Source: CAVSWT01 sp963782985 (lineage in GTDB: Bacteria; Bacteroidota; Ignavibacteria; Ignavibacteriales; Ignavibacteriaceae). Taken from it: a stretch of DNA of 64,000 bases. The stretch lies in assembly GCA_963782985.1 (NCBI GenBank), contig CAWALU010000007.1:124001-188000 (forward strand), read 5' to 3'. The notes beneath the pieces are model-generated. The model did no database searches. It was not told the origin of the DNA and was given only the letters and a program-made list of their open reading frames with translations. The position numbers and the translations under genes were made by a program. Shown one piece after another: positions 42,945 to 51,851 of the stretch; position 1 is the stretch's first letter, and every line of letters begins with the position of its first letter.

Positions 42945-43397
42945 ATGATTGAAGAACCTAAAGTAAAACCTATTGCAGAAAAAATTCCGACTATTAAAAA
43001 GTTAAATACTGAAATGATTAGTCCGCGTGAAGTAAGCGGAGAAAAAACAGTAATTGATACAATCAAAATTAAACAGGAAATAAAAATTCCAAGCATTGAA
43101 AGGTCTGCTACAAGCGGAGAGGATTTAAAATTTGCAGCTAATTTATTAGACACCTTTTTAGTCAGGAACCCGGAATACGCGCGTTTTATATTGCAGCAGC
43201 AGGCCAAAATTCTGGTTAAAATTGAAAAGAGGTTTACAAGATATGAATTAGAAAGAAAAATTAATAAACAGTTACATGAATATATTCAAAAGAATTTTCC
43301 GGAAGGATCTGAACATGCAATGAATCCAAATGTCGGACCCGGTATGCAAATTCCCATTGATGGTTTAATTGATGCAATCAAAGATATATTTAAATGA
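42945..43397 (+). CDS. Hypothetical protein, Lys/Pro-rich N-terminus and helical C-terminus
   Basis: 150 residues. The first ~60 residues are Lys-, Ile- and Pro-rich. The second half is predicted helical (AANLLDTFLVRNPEYARFIL then ILVKIEKRFTRYELERKINK). There is no ribosome site before the ATG. The same frame stays open upstream to 42855 and reads protein-like (LLETNILPPQTK), so either a longer protein with a non-ATG start or the tail of a damaged gene. I do not recognise it. Confidence 0.5.
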   Translation: MIEEPKVKPIAEKIPTIKKLNTEMISPREVSGEKTVIDTIKIKQEIKIPSIERSATSGEDLKFAANLLDTFLVRNPEYARFILQQQAKILVKIEKRFTRYELERKINKQLHEYIQKNFPEGSEHAMNPNVGPGMQIPIDGLIDAIKDIFK

Positions 43398-43507
43398 ATT
43401 TCAATTGGAATTCGAAATAACAATTAATTCTGAACTTAGATTTTGAGGCAATGGATTTTTATATTGAGTATGTGATTATTTAGGTTAAAATAATTTGAAC
43501 AAAAAAT

Positions 43508-46500
43508 ATGAATGAAAGTAACTACGCAATAGGAGCCTGCCTTGGAGCTTCCACAATTTCTTTTGTAAGATTAAAAAAAGACGACACAAAAATAACCATT
43601 GAAGATTTTTTAACTCTTCCCCATAACGGCGACCCCCGAAAAGTTTTTAAAGAGAAGCTTAGTGAATTTATAAATTCATCAACTCATCCATTCAAGAATA
43701 CACCCATAGTTGTAACCGGAAGAAAATTTAGAAAGCTGGTTAAGTTTACAAATATCTCCGAACCGGAAGCAACTGAATATGCTTTTAATTATCTCAACCC
43801 AAAACATGAAAGTTATTCGGCGATTGCATCGCTCGGCGGTGAAACTTTTATGGTTTACACAATTGATGATGAAGGTAAAATTTCAAATGTAATAACCAAG
43901 AATCAATGCGCATCGGGGACAGGCGAATTTTTTCTTCAGCAAATAAAAAGAATGAATCTCGGAATTAATGAAGTGGTAAGCATTGCTAAAGATGCCGAAC
44001 CGTTTAAGGTTTCGGGACGATGTTCAGTGTTTTGTAAATCAGATTGTACTCACGCTTTAAATAAAGGAGTGCAAAAATCAGAAGTAGCCGCAGGGTTGTC
44101 TTCAATGATGGCTGAAAAAGTTGAAGAGCTTCTTAAAAAAGTTAAGCCCGGTAAAGTAATGATAGTAGGCGGAGTAACAAAAAATTCTGTGGTTATGAAT
44201 TTTTTAAATGAAAGAATTTCTGAAAACCCAAAAAAAATAATTGTGGAACCCGCGGTCCTTTCGAAGGAGTCCTCGACTGAGAAATCTATATCAAATTTAA
44301 GATTTGAGATTTCTCCATCCGGTCGAAATGACATTCAAAATAATATTCACAATCGAATAAATGAATTACAAAACGATAAAACTTCCATCCACATTCCCGC
44401 CGAAGCTCCTTACTTTGAAGCTTTAGGAGCCGCTTTGTACGGACTTGAAAATGAAGTAGAGATAATAAAAAATATAGAAGATATTTTCATCCCCAGAAAA
44501 AGCTCTTTTGTTTTTCACCAGCCACTTGAAAATTTTAGAGATAAAGTTCAGTTCAAAACCATGCAGCATCATAAAGCAAAAGACGGAGATATTTGTATCC
44601 TTGGTTTGGATGTCGGCTCAACCACAACAAAAGCGGTTATAATTAGAAAATATGACAGCCGCGTTTTAGGCTCGGTTTATCTTTATACTCACGGCAACCC
44701 AATTGAAGCTTCAAAAAAATGTTACGCTGAATTGTTAAAACAAATTCCTGAAAAAATAAAAATTATAGGAATCGGAACAACCGGTTCAGGCAGGCAGATA
44801 GCCGGTCTTCACGCTTTGACCGATGGAATAATAAATGAAATAGTCGCGCACGCATCAGCGGCAGTTTACTTCGATCCGGAAGTAGATACAATTTTTGAAA
44901 TCGGCGGACAGGATGCAAAATTTACTTACATCGTAAATAAAGTTCCCGCAGATTACGCAATGAATGAAGCCTGCTCTGCCGGCACCGGTTCATTTTTGGA
45001 AGAATCGGCTTATGAATCTCTCGGAATAAAAGTAACCGACATTGAACCGATTGCAATGAAAGCTGACTTGCCGCCCAATTTCAGCGATCAATGTTCCGCC
45101 TTCATCAGCTCCGATATTAAAACCGCGCAGCAGGAAAATATTAATAAAGAAAATATTGTCGCCGGTTTGGTTTATTCGGTCTGTATGAATTATGTAAATC
45201 GCGTTAAAGGAAATCGCACAGTCGGCAAAAAGATTTTTATGCAGGGCGGCGTTTGCTACAATAAAGCCATTCCCATTGCAATGGCGGCGCTTACGGAGAA
45301 AGAAATTATTGTTCCTCCGGATCCCGGTTTGATGGGCGCTTTCGGCGTTGCATTAGATGTAAAAGAAAAAATTGAATTGGGAATAATGCAGCCTAATGAA
45401 TATTCACTGCAAGAACTTTCTGAAAGAGAAGTTGGTTATAAAAAACCCTTCATCTGTGTGGGCGGAAGAGAAAGGTGCGATCTTGCCTGTTCAATAAACC
45501 TAATTGAAGTTGAAGGAAGAACTTATCCATTCGGCGGAGCGTGCAATAAATATTACAACGTAATTAGCAAAACAAAAGTTGATGTTGATAAATATGATTT
45601 TGTAAAAAAGCGCCAGCAATTAATGTTCAACAAATATTCTCCGGTAATTATATCGGCTGAAAATGCTAAAACAGTGGGGATCAATCAATCATTTCATACT
45701 CATACAATTTATCCTTTGTATTATAATTTTTTTACGCAGCTTGGTTTTAAAGTAATTCTTTCAGATAAAATTAATGAAGAAGGATTGGAAAGAGAGAATA
45801 CTTCATTCTGTTTTCCAGCGCAGGTTGCGCTTGGTTTATTTGCAGATTTAATTGAAAAAAATCCCGACTATTATTTTCTCCCTGAAATTTTTGAAATGTA
45901 TGTGGATGATCCTGCAAATGGGGAAAGCCGTCATCGTATGGATTTTAACTGCACCTGCGTGTTTCTAAGCGGCGAGGCTTTTTATTTAAAGCAGGGCTTT
46001 AAAGATTTAATTCCAAAAGAAAAAATTATTACTCCAAGTTTTAATTTTGCAAATGGCTTTGATAAAGAAGAAAATAAATTCATTCAAGTTGCAAATAAAT
46101 TAGGGATTACTAATGAGTTAAAAATTAAAAAAGCTTTTAGTTACGCCTTAAAAATGCAGGATGAATATCAAAATGAATTATATAAAATGGGAGAAGAATT
46201 TTTAGAATTCTTAAAAAACAATCCTGATGAAATGGCGATTGTACTTGTCGGCAGACCTTATAATGCATTTACAGACCTTGCGAATAAAGGCATACCCAAA
46301 AAGTTTGCTTCGCGCGGCGTGTATGTCGCGCCTTATGATATGTTTGATTATAGAAGCGAAACTGTGGACGATAATCAATACTGGGAAGGCGGAAAAAAGA
46401 TTTTAAAAACTGCGCGGATTATAAAAAATAATCATCAGCTTTATGCAACTTACATTTCCAATTTTTCGTGCGGACCGGATTCAATGCTGATTACAACATT

Positions 46501-48031
46501 TCGTTCGCTGATGGGAACAAAGCCGTCTTTAACTTTAGAACTGGACGGACATACCGCCGACGCCGGAATCAATACAAGAATTGACGCCGCGCTTGATATT
46601 ATTAAAAATTATAGACGTGTACAGCATAAAATTAGCGACACGGATTATAGTGATTTTATTCCTGCAAAAATAAGTTTTGATTTAGAACAGGGATATTTTA
46701 TTTCTTCAAGCGGTGAAAAAATCTCCCTCTCCGATCCAAGAGTGGATATTTTAATTCCTTCAATGGGAGATTTAGCCGCAAAGATGTTCGCTGCGGGAAT
46801 GCAGAGTCAGGGCTTTAATGCCATTGCTTTGCCCGAAGGAACCCCTGAGATACTAAAAGTAGGAAGATCGGTTGCCAGCGGAAAAGAATGTTTGCCTCTG
46901 CTTTTATGCGTGGGCGCGCTGCTGGATTATTTACAAAACAAATGGGATGGAAAACAATACGTCGCTTTCTTTATTGTGCAGGGGGGCGGCAATTGCAGGC
47001 TTGGGCAGTACCCGGTTTTTATACGCGAGGTTATCAAAAGAAAAAAATTAAAAAATGTCGCCACGCTTTCATTAATGAATGACGACGGATTTGCCGGACT
47101 GGGACCTAATTTTGCGTTAAGAGGAATTCAGGCAATTTTTATTAGCGATATTTTAGACGACGTTCGTTCCGGTATAATGGCGCATGCGGCTAATCCTGAA
47201 AAAGGAATGGAAATATTTTATAATGAATTTGACGAGTTGCGCCGATCATATAAAACTTCGCCAAAGGAAATTTATAAATCATTAAAAAAATTCTCACAGG
47301 AAATAAGTAAAAAAGTTGCCACAGAAATAAACATAAACCAGGCAAAGTACATTGCTTTGTGCGGTGAAATTTATGTGCGTCGAGACCACTTCTCGCATAA
47401 ATGGCTAAATAAATATTTTGCGCAAAAAGGTTTTATACTTAAAGATTCATACATAAGCGAATGGGTTTATTATATAGATTATCTTTTAAATAAAAAACTT
47501 TTAGAGCCCGACGCTTCTTTCAAGAAAAAGATTGAAAGATTAATTCGCGTTTTTTATATGCGGCAAGCTGAATATAGAATTAAAAAAATTATTGCCGGCA
47601 CAGGCTACTATAAATTTTCTTTAACCAACATTGGTTCTCTGCTGAAAAGGGCAAATCATATTCTTCCGCTTGAATATAAAGGCGAACCGGGAATAACGCT
47701 CGGCGTTGCTTTGCATGAAACTATTACTAAATACTGCGGCGTAATTAATTTAGGTCCCTTCGGATGCATGCCTACACGATTTACAGAATCGCTTGCGGCG
47801 GCTGAAATGAAAGTAGAAAATAAAATTGCCGCAGAAAGAATGGTTAATAAAAATTATAAGCTGCCGGCAATATTTAACGGTAAAATGAATATTCCATTTT
47901 TAACAATTGAAACAGACGGCAATGTTTATCCCCAGGTAATTGAAGCGCGTCTTGAAACATTTGTATTGCAGACAGAACGCATTGCGGGATTAATGAAAGA
48001 AGCAAAAATGAACGGCTATAAAAAAAATTAA
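43508..48031 (+). CDS. Fused acyl-CoA dehydratase activase (two BcrAD/BadFG ASKHA domains) with DUF2229/HgdB-like region
   Basis: 1507 residues. Residues ~1–330 form a first ASKHA ATPase (TKNQCASGTGEFFLQQ). Residues ~360–640 form a second with all motifs (LGLDVGSTTTKAVII, IGTTGSGRQIAG, EIGGQDAKFTYIV, ACSAGTGSFLEE whose Cys should bind the bridging 4Fe-4S). Residues ~690–1050 match DUF2229 (FICVGGRERCDLACSINLI), and ~1080–1500 an HgdB-like part (FIVQGGGNCRLGQYPVFIRE). HgdC-type proteins use ATP to drive very low-potential electrons. Here the activase is joined to a dehydratase-like part. Substrate unknown. A palindromic repeat adds 26 residues at 250–275. Confidence 0.88.
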   Translation: MNESNYAIGACLGASTISFVRLKKDDTKITIEDFLTLPHNGDPRKVFKEKLSEFINSSTHPFKNTPIVVTGRKFRKLVKFTNISEPEATEYAFNYLNPKHESYSAIASLGGETFMVYTIDDEGKISNVITKNQCASGTGEFFLQQIKRMNLGINEVVSIAKDAEPFKVSGRCSVFCKSDCTHALNKGVQKSEVAAGLSSMMAEKVEELLKKVKPGKVMIVGGVTKNSVVMNFLNERISENPKKIIVEPAVLSKESSTEKSISNLRFEISPSGRNDIQNNIHNRINELQNDKTSIHIPAEAPYFEALGAALYGLENEVEIIKNIEDIFIPRKSSFVFHQPLENFRDKVQFKTMQHHKAKDGDICILGLDVGSTTTKAVIIRKYDSRVLGSVYLYTHGNPIEASKKCYAELLKQIPEKIKIIGIGTTGSGRQIAGLHALTDGIINEIVAHASAAVYFDPEVDTIFEIGGQDAKFTYIVNKVPADYAMNEACSAGTGSFLEESAYESLGIKVTDIEPIAMKADLPPNFSDQCSAFISSDIKTAQQENINKENIVAGLVYSVCMNYVNRVKGNRTVGKKIFMQGGVCYNKAIPIAMAALTEKEIIVPPDPGLMGAFGVALDVKEKIELGIMQPNEYSLQELSEREVGYKKPFICVGGRERCDLACSINLIEVEGRTYPFGGACNKYYNVISKTKVDVDKYDFVKKRQQLMFNKYSPVIISAENAKTVGINQSFHTHTIYPLYYNFFTQLGFKVILSDKINEEGLERENTSFCFPAQVALGLFADLIEKNPDYYFLPEIFEMYVDDPANGESRHRMDFNCTCVFLSGEAFYLKQGFKDLIPKEKIITPSFNFANGFDKEENKFIQVANKLGITNELKIKKAFSYALKMQDEYQNELYKMGEEFLEFLKNNPDEMAIVLVGRPYNAFTDLANKGIPKKFASRGVYVAPYDMFDYRSETVDDNQYWEGGKKILKTARIIKNNHQLYATYISNFSCGPDSMLITTFRSLMGTKPSLTLELDGHTADAGINTRIDAALDIIKNYRRVQHKISDTDYSDFIPAKISFDLEQGYFISSSGEKISLSDPRVDILIPSMGDLAAKMFAAGMQSQGFNAIALPEGTPEILKVGRSVASGKECLPLLLCVGALLDYLQNKWDGKQYVAFFIVQGGGNCRLGQYPVFIREVIKRKKLKNVATLSLMNDDGFAGLGPNFALRGIQAIFISDILDDVRSGIMAHAANPEKGMEIFYNEFDELRRSYKTSPKEIYKSLKKFSQEISKKVATEININQAKYIALCGEIYVRRDHFSHKWLNKYFAQKGFILKDSYISEWVYYIDYLLNKKLLEPDASFKKKIERLIRVFYMRQAEYRIKKIIAGTGYYKFSLTNIGSLLKRANHILPLEYKGEPGITLGVALHETITKYCGVINLGPFGCMPTRFTESLAAAEMKVENKIAAERMVNKNYKLPAIFNGKMNIPFLTIETDGNVYPQVIEARLETFVLQTERIAGLMKEAKMNGYKKN
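44255..44332. repeat. In-frame 78-bp palindromic element inside the activase gene
   Basis: Outer arms GTCCTTTCGA (44255–44264) and TCGAAATGAC (44323–44332), inner perfect GAGAAATC (44279–44286) / GATTTCTC (44308–44315). Exactly 26 codons, starting on a codon boundary (residues 250–275). Codes for a hydrophilic stretch (ESSTEKSISNLRFEISPS) just before the conserved PYFEALGAALYG end of the first ASKHA domain. The GTCATTTCGA…GAGAAATCT outline resembles dispersed intergenic repeats of Bacteroidota. Confidence 0.8.
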
Positions 48032-48245
48032 TTTGATGATGCGTTTTTTTGTAACTTTAGAAATCAATTGATACCTTATTTAAATATTTAAAAGTAAAAT
48101 AAAGTGGAGTAATATTATAGAGACGTATTTAAACCGCGAATATAATCCGCCAAAAAATCTCAGATTGTTTGTAATTAAAAAACATAGGCTTCACAAACTC
48201 AATTCTAATAATAATTCACCGCATAATAAATAAGGAGGATTAAAT

Positions 48246-49217
48246 ATGAAAAAAATTGTTTACAATAAATACGGAGGACCTGAAGTCCTTCAAATAATTG
48301 ACGCTGAAAAACCAACTCCCAAACCCAATGAAATATTAATTAAAATAATCGCTACTACCGTTACTGCAACTGAATGCACCTTTAGAAAAGGAGAGCCCTT
48401 TTTTGCAAGATTATTTACAGGTATTACTAAACCAAAAATTAATACGCTTGGCGAAGAATTGTCCGGCGAAATAGAATCAGTAGGAAATGCTGTAAAATTA
48501 TTTAAAATAGGAGACGAAGTTTTTGGAACCGCTGGTCCCCGCTTTGGCGCTAACGCTGAATATATTTGCGTGGATGAAGAAGGCGTATTAGCGCTAAAGC
48601 CCGCAAACATAACTCACGAAGAAGCCGCCTCCAGCGTAGATGGATTTTTAACAGCGCTTCCATTTCTTAGAGATACAGGGAAAATTAAAAAGGGACAGCA
48701 AGTTCTTATCAACGGTGCTTCCGGAAGTGTCGGCTCTTCAGCAGTGCAGGTAGCAAAATATTTTGGAACCGAAGTTACCGGGGTTTGTAGCCCAGCTAAT
48801 TTGGAATTGGTAAATACTATCGGCGCTGATTACGTTATTGATTATACCAAAGAAGACTTCACAAAAAAAGAAAAAACTTATGATATTATTTTTGACGCTG
48901 TGGGGAAAATTACTTTTTCAAAAAGTAAAAAGTCATTAAAAAAAGAGGGCGTGTTTCTGGAAGCGGGAATTGGCGTGGGAATATTGCGTCATTCAATATG
49001 GACATCAATGTTCGGCGGTAAAAAAGCAAAGTTTGCCGCAACAGGGTTGCGTCCGCCCAAAGAAAGAACCAAAGATTTAAAATTACTTAAAGAACTTATG
49101 GAATCGGGAAAAATAAAACCGGTAATTGACAAGAAATATTCATTGAATGAAATTGTTGAAGCGCATAGCTATGTAGATCAAGGACATAAAAAAGGAAATG
49201 TTGTTATAACTGTTTAG
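48246..49217 (+). CDS. MDR-family NAD(P)-dependent quinone oxidoreductase-like enzyme
   Basis: 323 residues of the medium-chain dehydrogenase/reductase family without the structural zinc cysteines. N-terminal GroES-like domain (MKKIVYNKYGGPEVLQIID), Rossmann motif VLINGASGSVGSSAVQVAKY (the GASGSVG of quinone oxidoreductases), and C-terminal YSLNEIVEAHSYVDQGHKKGN. It has the strongest ribosome site in the window, AAGGAGG. Substrate unknown; likely a small quinone or enone. Confidence 0.9.
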   Translation: MKKIVYNKYGGPEVLQIIDAEKPTPKPNEILIKIIATTVTATECTFRKGEPFFARLFTGITKPKINTLGEELSGEIESVGNAVKLFKIGDEVFGTAGPRFGANAEYICVDEEGVLALKPANITHEEAASSVDGFLTALPFLRDTGKIKKGQQVLINGASGSVGSSAVQVAKYFGTEVTGVCSPANLELVNTIGADYVIDYTKEDFTKKEKTYDIIFDAVGKITFSKSKKSLKKEGVFLEAGIGVGILRHSIWTSMFGGKKAKFAATGLRPPKERTKDLKLLKELMESGKIKPVIDKKYSLNEIVEAHSYVDQGHKKGNVVITV

Positions 49218-49281
49218 GCGAGATGATTTTGCATGCAATAATAATTATTTAAATAGAAAATATTTTTGAGATAATTAATAA

Positions 49282-51678
49282 CTACTCAATGTAAACGGTA
49301 AAATTTTTATTTTCCCATTTATTTGCTTCAGTCCAGAAAAAAGTAAAAATGATTTTATTTCCCGATGAAAGTTTTTTTGTATTAACATCCAAAAAATAAA
49401 TTCCTAATCCAATATCTGAAGCAGAGTTGGTATTAATCGTTTTCCAATCATCAACTGTCCATTTTATTTCACATTTCGCCGCCGCTTCGATTCTTAAATT
49501 ATTACCCTTCGGCATTGAGCGGCATTTACTGTTAAACTTCCACATAAATTTATCTGAAGTAACTTTCTTTTTTACATATCTTCGATAAGTTTGAGCCGGC
49601 ATATCGAAAACTTTTTTCTGTTTGAGGGAGATACATAGTTTTAAATATTCCGCATGAGCCCAAACCAAAGGCATCGCCGAGCCTGAGGGCTTTCCAAAAA
49701 ATAATTCTTTTTCAGGAATGTCATCTGTATCCCATAATTGTTCAGGGAGCATACCGCCATTATTAGCAAATGACTCCATAGCTTTTTTTAAATTTAATGC
49801 CTCTTTAAAATTTCCTGCGGCTATTTCATAATGAGCGCGCTCGCCGGTTAAAAGAGGCCAGGCTCTTCCAATACCTGTTCCGTCAAACGGACTTCCCTCT
49901 TCGTGTTCACCGTAGCCATCGTTATTATATCTATGCCAACATGTGCCGGCAGGAAATTCTACTTTCAAAATTTTATCAATAACCTTAATAGTATTAATTA
50001 TTTTTTTATCGGATGCGGATCTAAGTCCAAATCTAACCAAAGCTAAAGCATCGGGACTTATAATTTCATCTGCAGGAAATCTTTCATTGCCAAATGCTCT
50101 GTTATTAATTTTAATATTTTCATCTAATGAATTTCCACCTTCATTATACGGCGGAGAAATACGAACGTAATATCCTTCAACTCCATTTTCTTTTGCTAAT
50201 TCCGTTCCGATTGAGTAAGTCCATCTTTCAATTTGATTATTCCAAATGTCGGCAGTTTCACGAAAATATTTTGCTAATCTTTTTTCATTTTGTTTGTCTG
50301 CATATTCTGCGGCAATAAGCAGAGCGGAAATTTCCACAGCGAGCGTAAATGGAGAAAAACCTGCCTCCTCTTCCCATCTATCCTCTTGAGTTACAGGTCC
50401 GTTTCTCACAATATATGCCGCCGCCTCTTTTACCATCCGCCATAAATTATTTAAATTTTCATTTGAGATTTTTCCTAATCGGTTTGCTAAATCTAAAAGA
50501 AGAATTGGGAACGCAGTTTCATCAAGCTGAATTCCTTGCCAGTACGACGAACCATCCAGCCACATGTTTTGCGCCCAATGCCCGTCTTCTTCCTGAGTAG
50601 CCGCTAAGAAATGAAGGATTCTAAGAGCATCATCATGGGCATCAAATGTTAAAAAACCTCCTGCGGCTTCAACTAAATCTCTCGCCCATGCAAGATGATA
50701 TCCGCCCAAATCATCATCGCCTTTTGAAAATCCCCACGGAATAGAAAGGCTTGCTATTATTCCTCCCTTTAAACTTTTTGCTTGATGAATTTGCAGAACA
50801 GTTGCGCTGATTAGATTTAATTTGAAAGAAGAGGTTTTCTGGTTTTTGAATGTTAAACGTTTATGCCAGCCCTTCCATTCGGCTATATATTTTTTTTTGA
50901 CATTCTCAAAATTATCAAACAGACTTGCTACAGCCTTTTGTCCGGCTTCAAAATGGTTTTCACCAAAAGCAATACTAATTACAAATTCGCCCTTCTTTAA
51001 ATTTTCCAAATTGACTTCAGCGGTTAAAGCAATGTTACCCTTTTCCGCTCTATCATACTGCTTTGTTAAAATTTTATTTACGTTTAAATCTTGCCAGCCG
51101 TCCGATGTACCAACAAAACCTACAGTCATTGTTTTCCAATGAGTTGAACAAGCCATCGCCATTATAATTCCATCGCGTTCAGCAAAAAGCATCGGAAAGC
51201 CTTTATAATCGCCAACCCATCCTGTGTTGTTATTCCCATGATTTTTTATATGCGGCGCAATTAAAGCGTACAAGTGAAAGTCAATCTTTTTATTGGTGGC
51301 GATAAATTTTACTTTTTGAAGGATGCAATCTCTGTCGGGATCCGCAATTATTTCTTTTTCAATTTTATAGTAACCTTCTTTGCATGTGTTGATTAATTTA
51401 ATGGCGGGAGTTCCATCAGCCATGTATTCTATTTTATTTTTAGTTGATCTTTTTTCTTCTGAAAAAAAATCTTTTCCATCCGTAACTATAAACTCCATAT
51501 CTCGAGTGCAGGCAATATCAAGTCGTGGGTAGTATATTTCGTTTAAAATTCCATGGCTGATTGTAAACCAAACTTTGCTAAAACCGCTGAATGAACTGCC
51601 CACGGCGCTTTTGCTGCTGGAAGTCCATTTAGGTGAAATGCCCGGAGCGCCAGGCGCAAATTCAGAATGAGTAATCAT
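49282..51678 (-). CDS. GH15 family glucoamylase/glucodextranase
   Basis: 798 residues. N-terminal beta-sandwich (WFTISHGILNEIYYPRLDIACTRD) and an (alpha/alpha)6 barrel. LGGYHLAWARDLVEAAGG and GSSYWQGIQLDETAFPILLL are catalytic-centre stretches of bacterial GH15, and HEEGSPFDGTGIGRAWPLLTGER holds the second glutamate region. It releases glucose from the ends of alpha-glucans. There is no signal peptide in the usual form, so it probably acts on stored glycogen in the cytoplasm. A C-terminal extra domain (~100 residues) is beta-rich. Divergent from the helicase gene. Confidence 0.93.
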   Translation of the reverse strand: MITHSEFAPGAPGISPKWTSSSKSAVGSSFSGFSKVWFTISHGILNEIYYPRLDIACTRDMEFIVTDGKDFFSEEKRSTKNKIEYMADGTPAIKLINTCKEGYYKIEKEIIADPDRDCILQKVKFIATNKKIDFHLYALIAPHIKNHGNNNTGWVGDYKGFPMLFAERDGIIMAMACSTHWKTMTVGFVGTSDGWQDLNVNKILTKQYDRAEKGNIALTAEVNLENLKKGEFVISIAFGENHFEAGQKAVASLFDNFENVKKKYIAEWKGWHKRLTFKNQKTSSFKLNLISATVLQIHQAKSLKGGIIASLSIPWGFSKGDDDLGGYHLAWARDLVEAAGGFLTFDAHDDALRILHFLAATQEEDGHWAQNMWLDGSSYWQGIQLDETAFPILLLDLANRLGKISNENLNNLWRMVKEAAAYIVRNGPVTQEDRWEEEAGFSPFTLAVEISALLIAAEYADKQNEKRLAKYFRETADIWNNQIERWTYSIGTELAKENGVEGYYVRISPPYNEGGNSLDENIKINNRAFGNERFPADEIISPDALALVRFGLRSASDKKIINTIKVIDKILKVEFPAGTCWHRYNNDGYGEHEEGSPFDGTGIGRAWPLLTGERAHYEIAAGNFKEALNLKKAMESFANNGGMLPEQLWDTDDIPEKELFFGKPSGSAMPLVWAHAEYLKLCISLKQKKVFDMPAQTYRRYVKKKVTSDKFMWKFNSKCRSMPKGNNLRIEAAAKCEIKWTVDDWKTINTNSASDIGLGIYFLDVNTKKLSSGNKIIFTFFWTEANKWENKNFTVYIE

Positions 51679-51851
51679 AACTTCATTATATTTAATTTAA
51701 AAAGATTATTGACGTAAACTTAAATGCTTCAATGCCAAAGTTTATGTAAAAATTACAATCATTGTAGTTTAAGCGATGCATTTTGGCTCACAACATTTTT
51801 GAAATCCATTTTGCTCAAAAATTTTTTATTTTAAACCTAAAAAAAATTAAT

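Noticed and set aside
42935..43207. 90-residue minus-strand frame
   Set aside because: Shadow of the plus-strand gene at 42945, whose helical Lys/Glu-rich product is more plausible.
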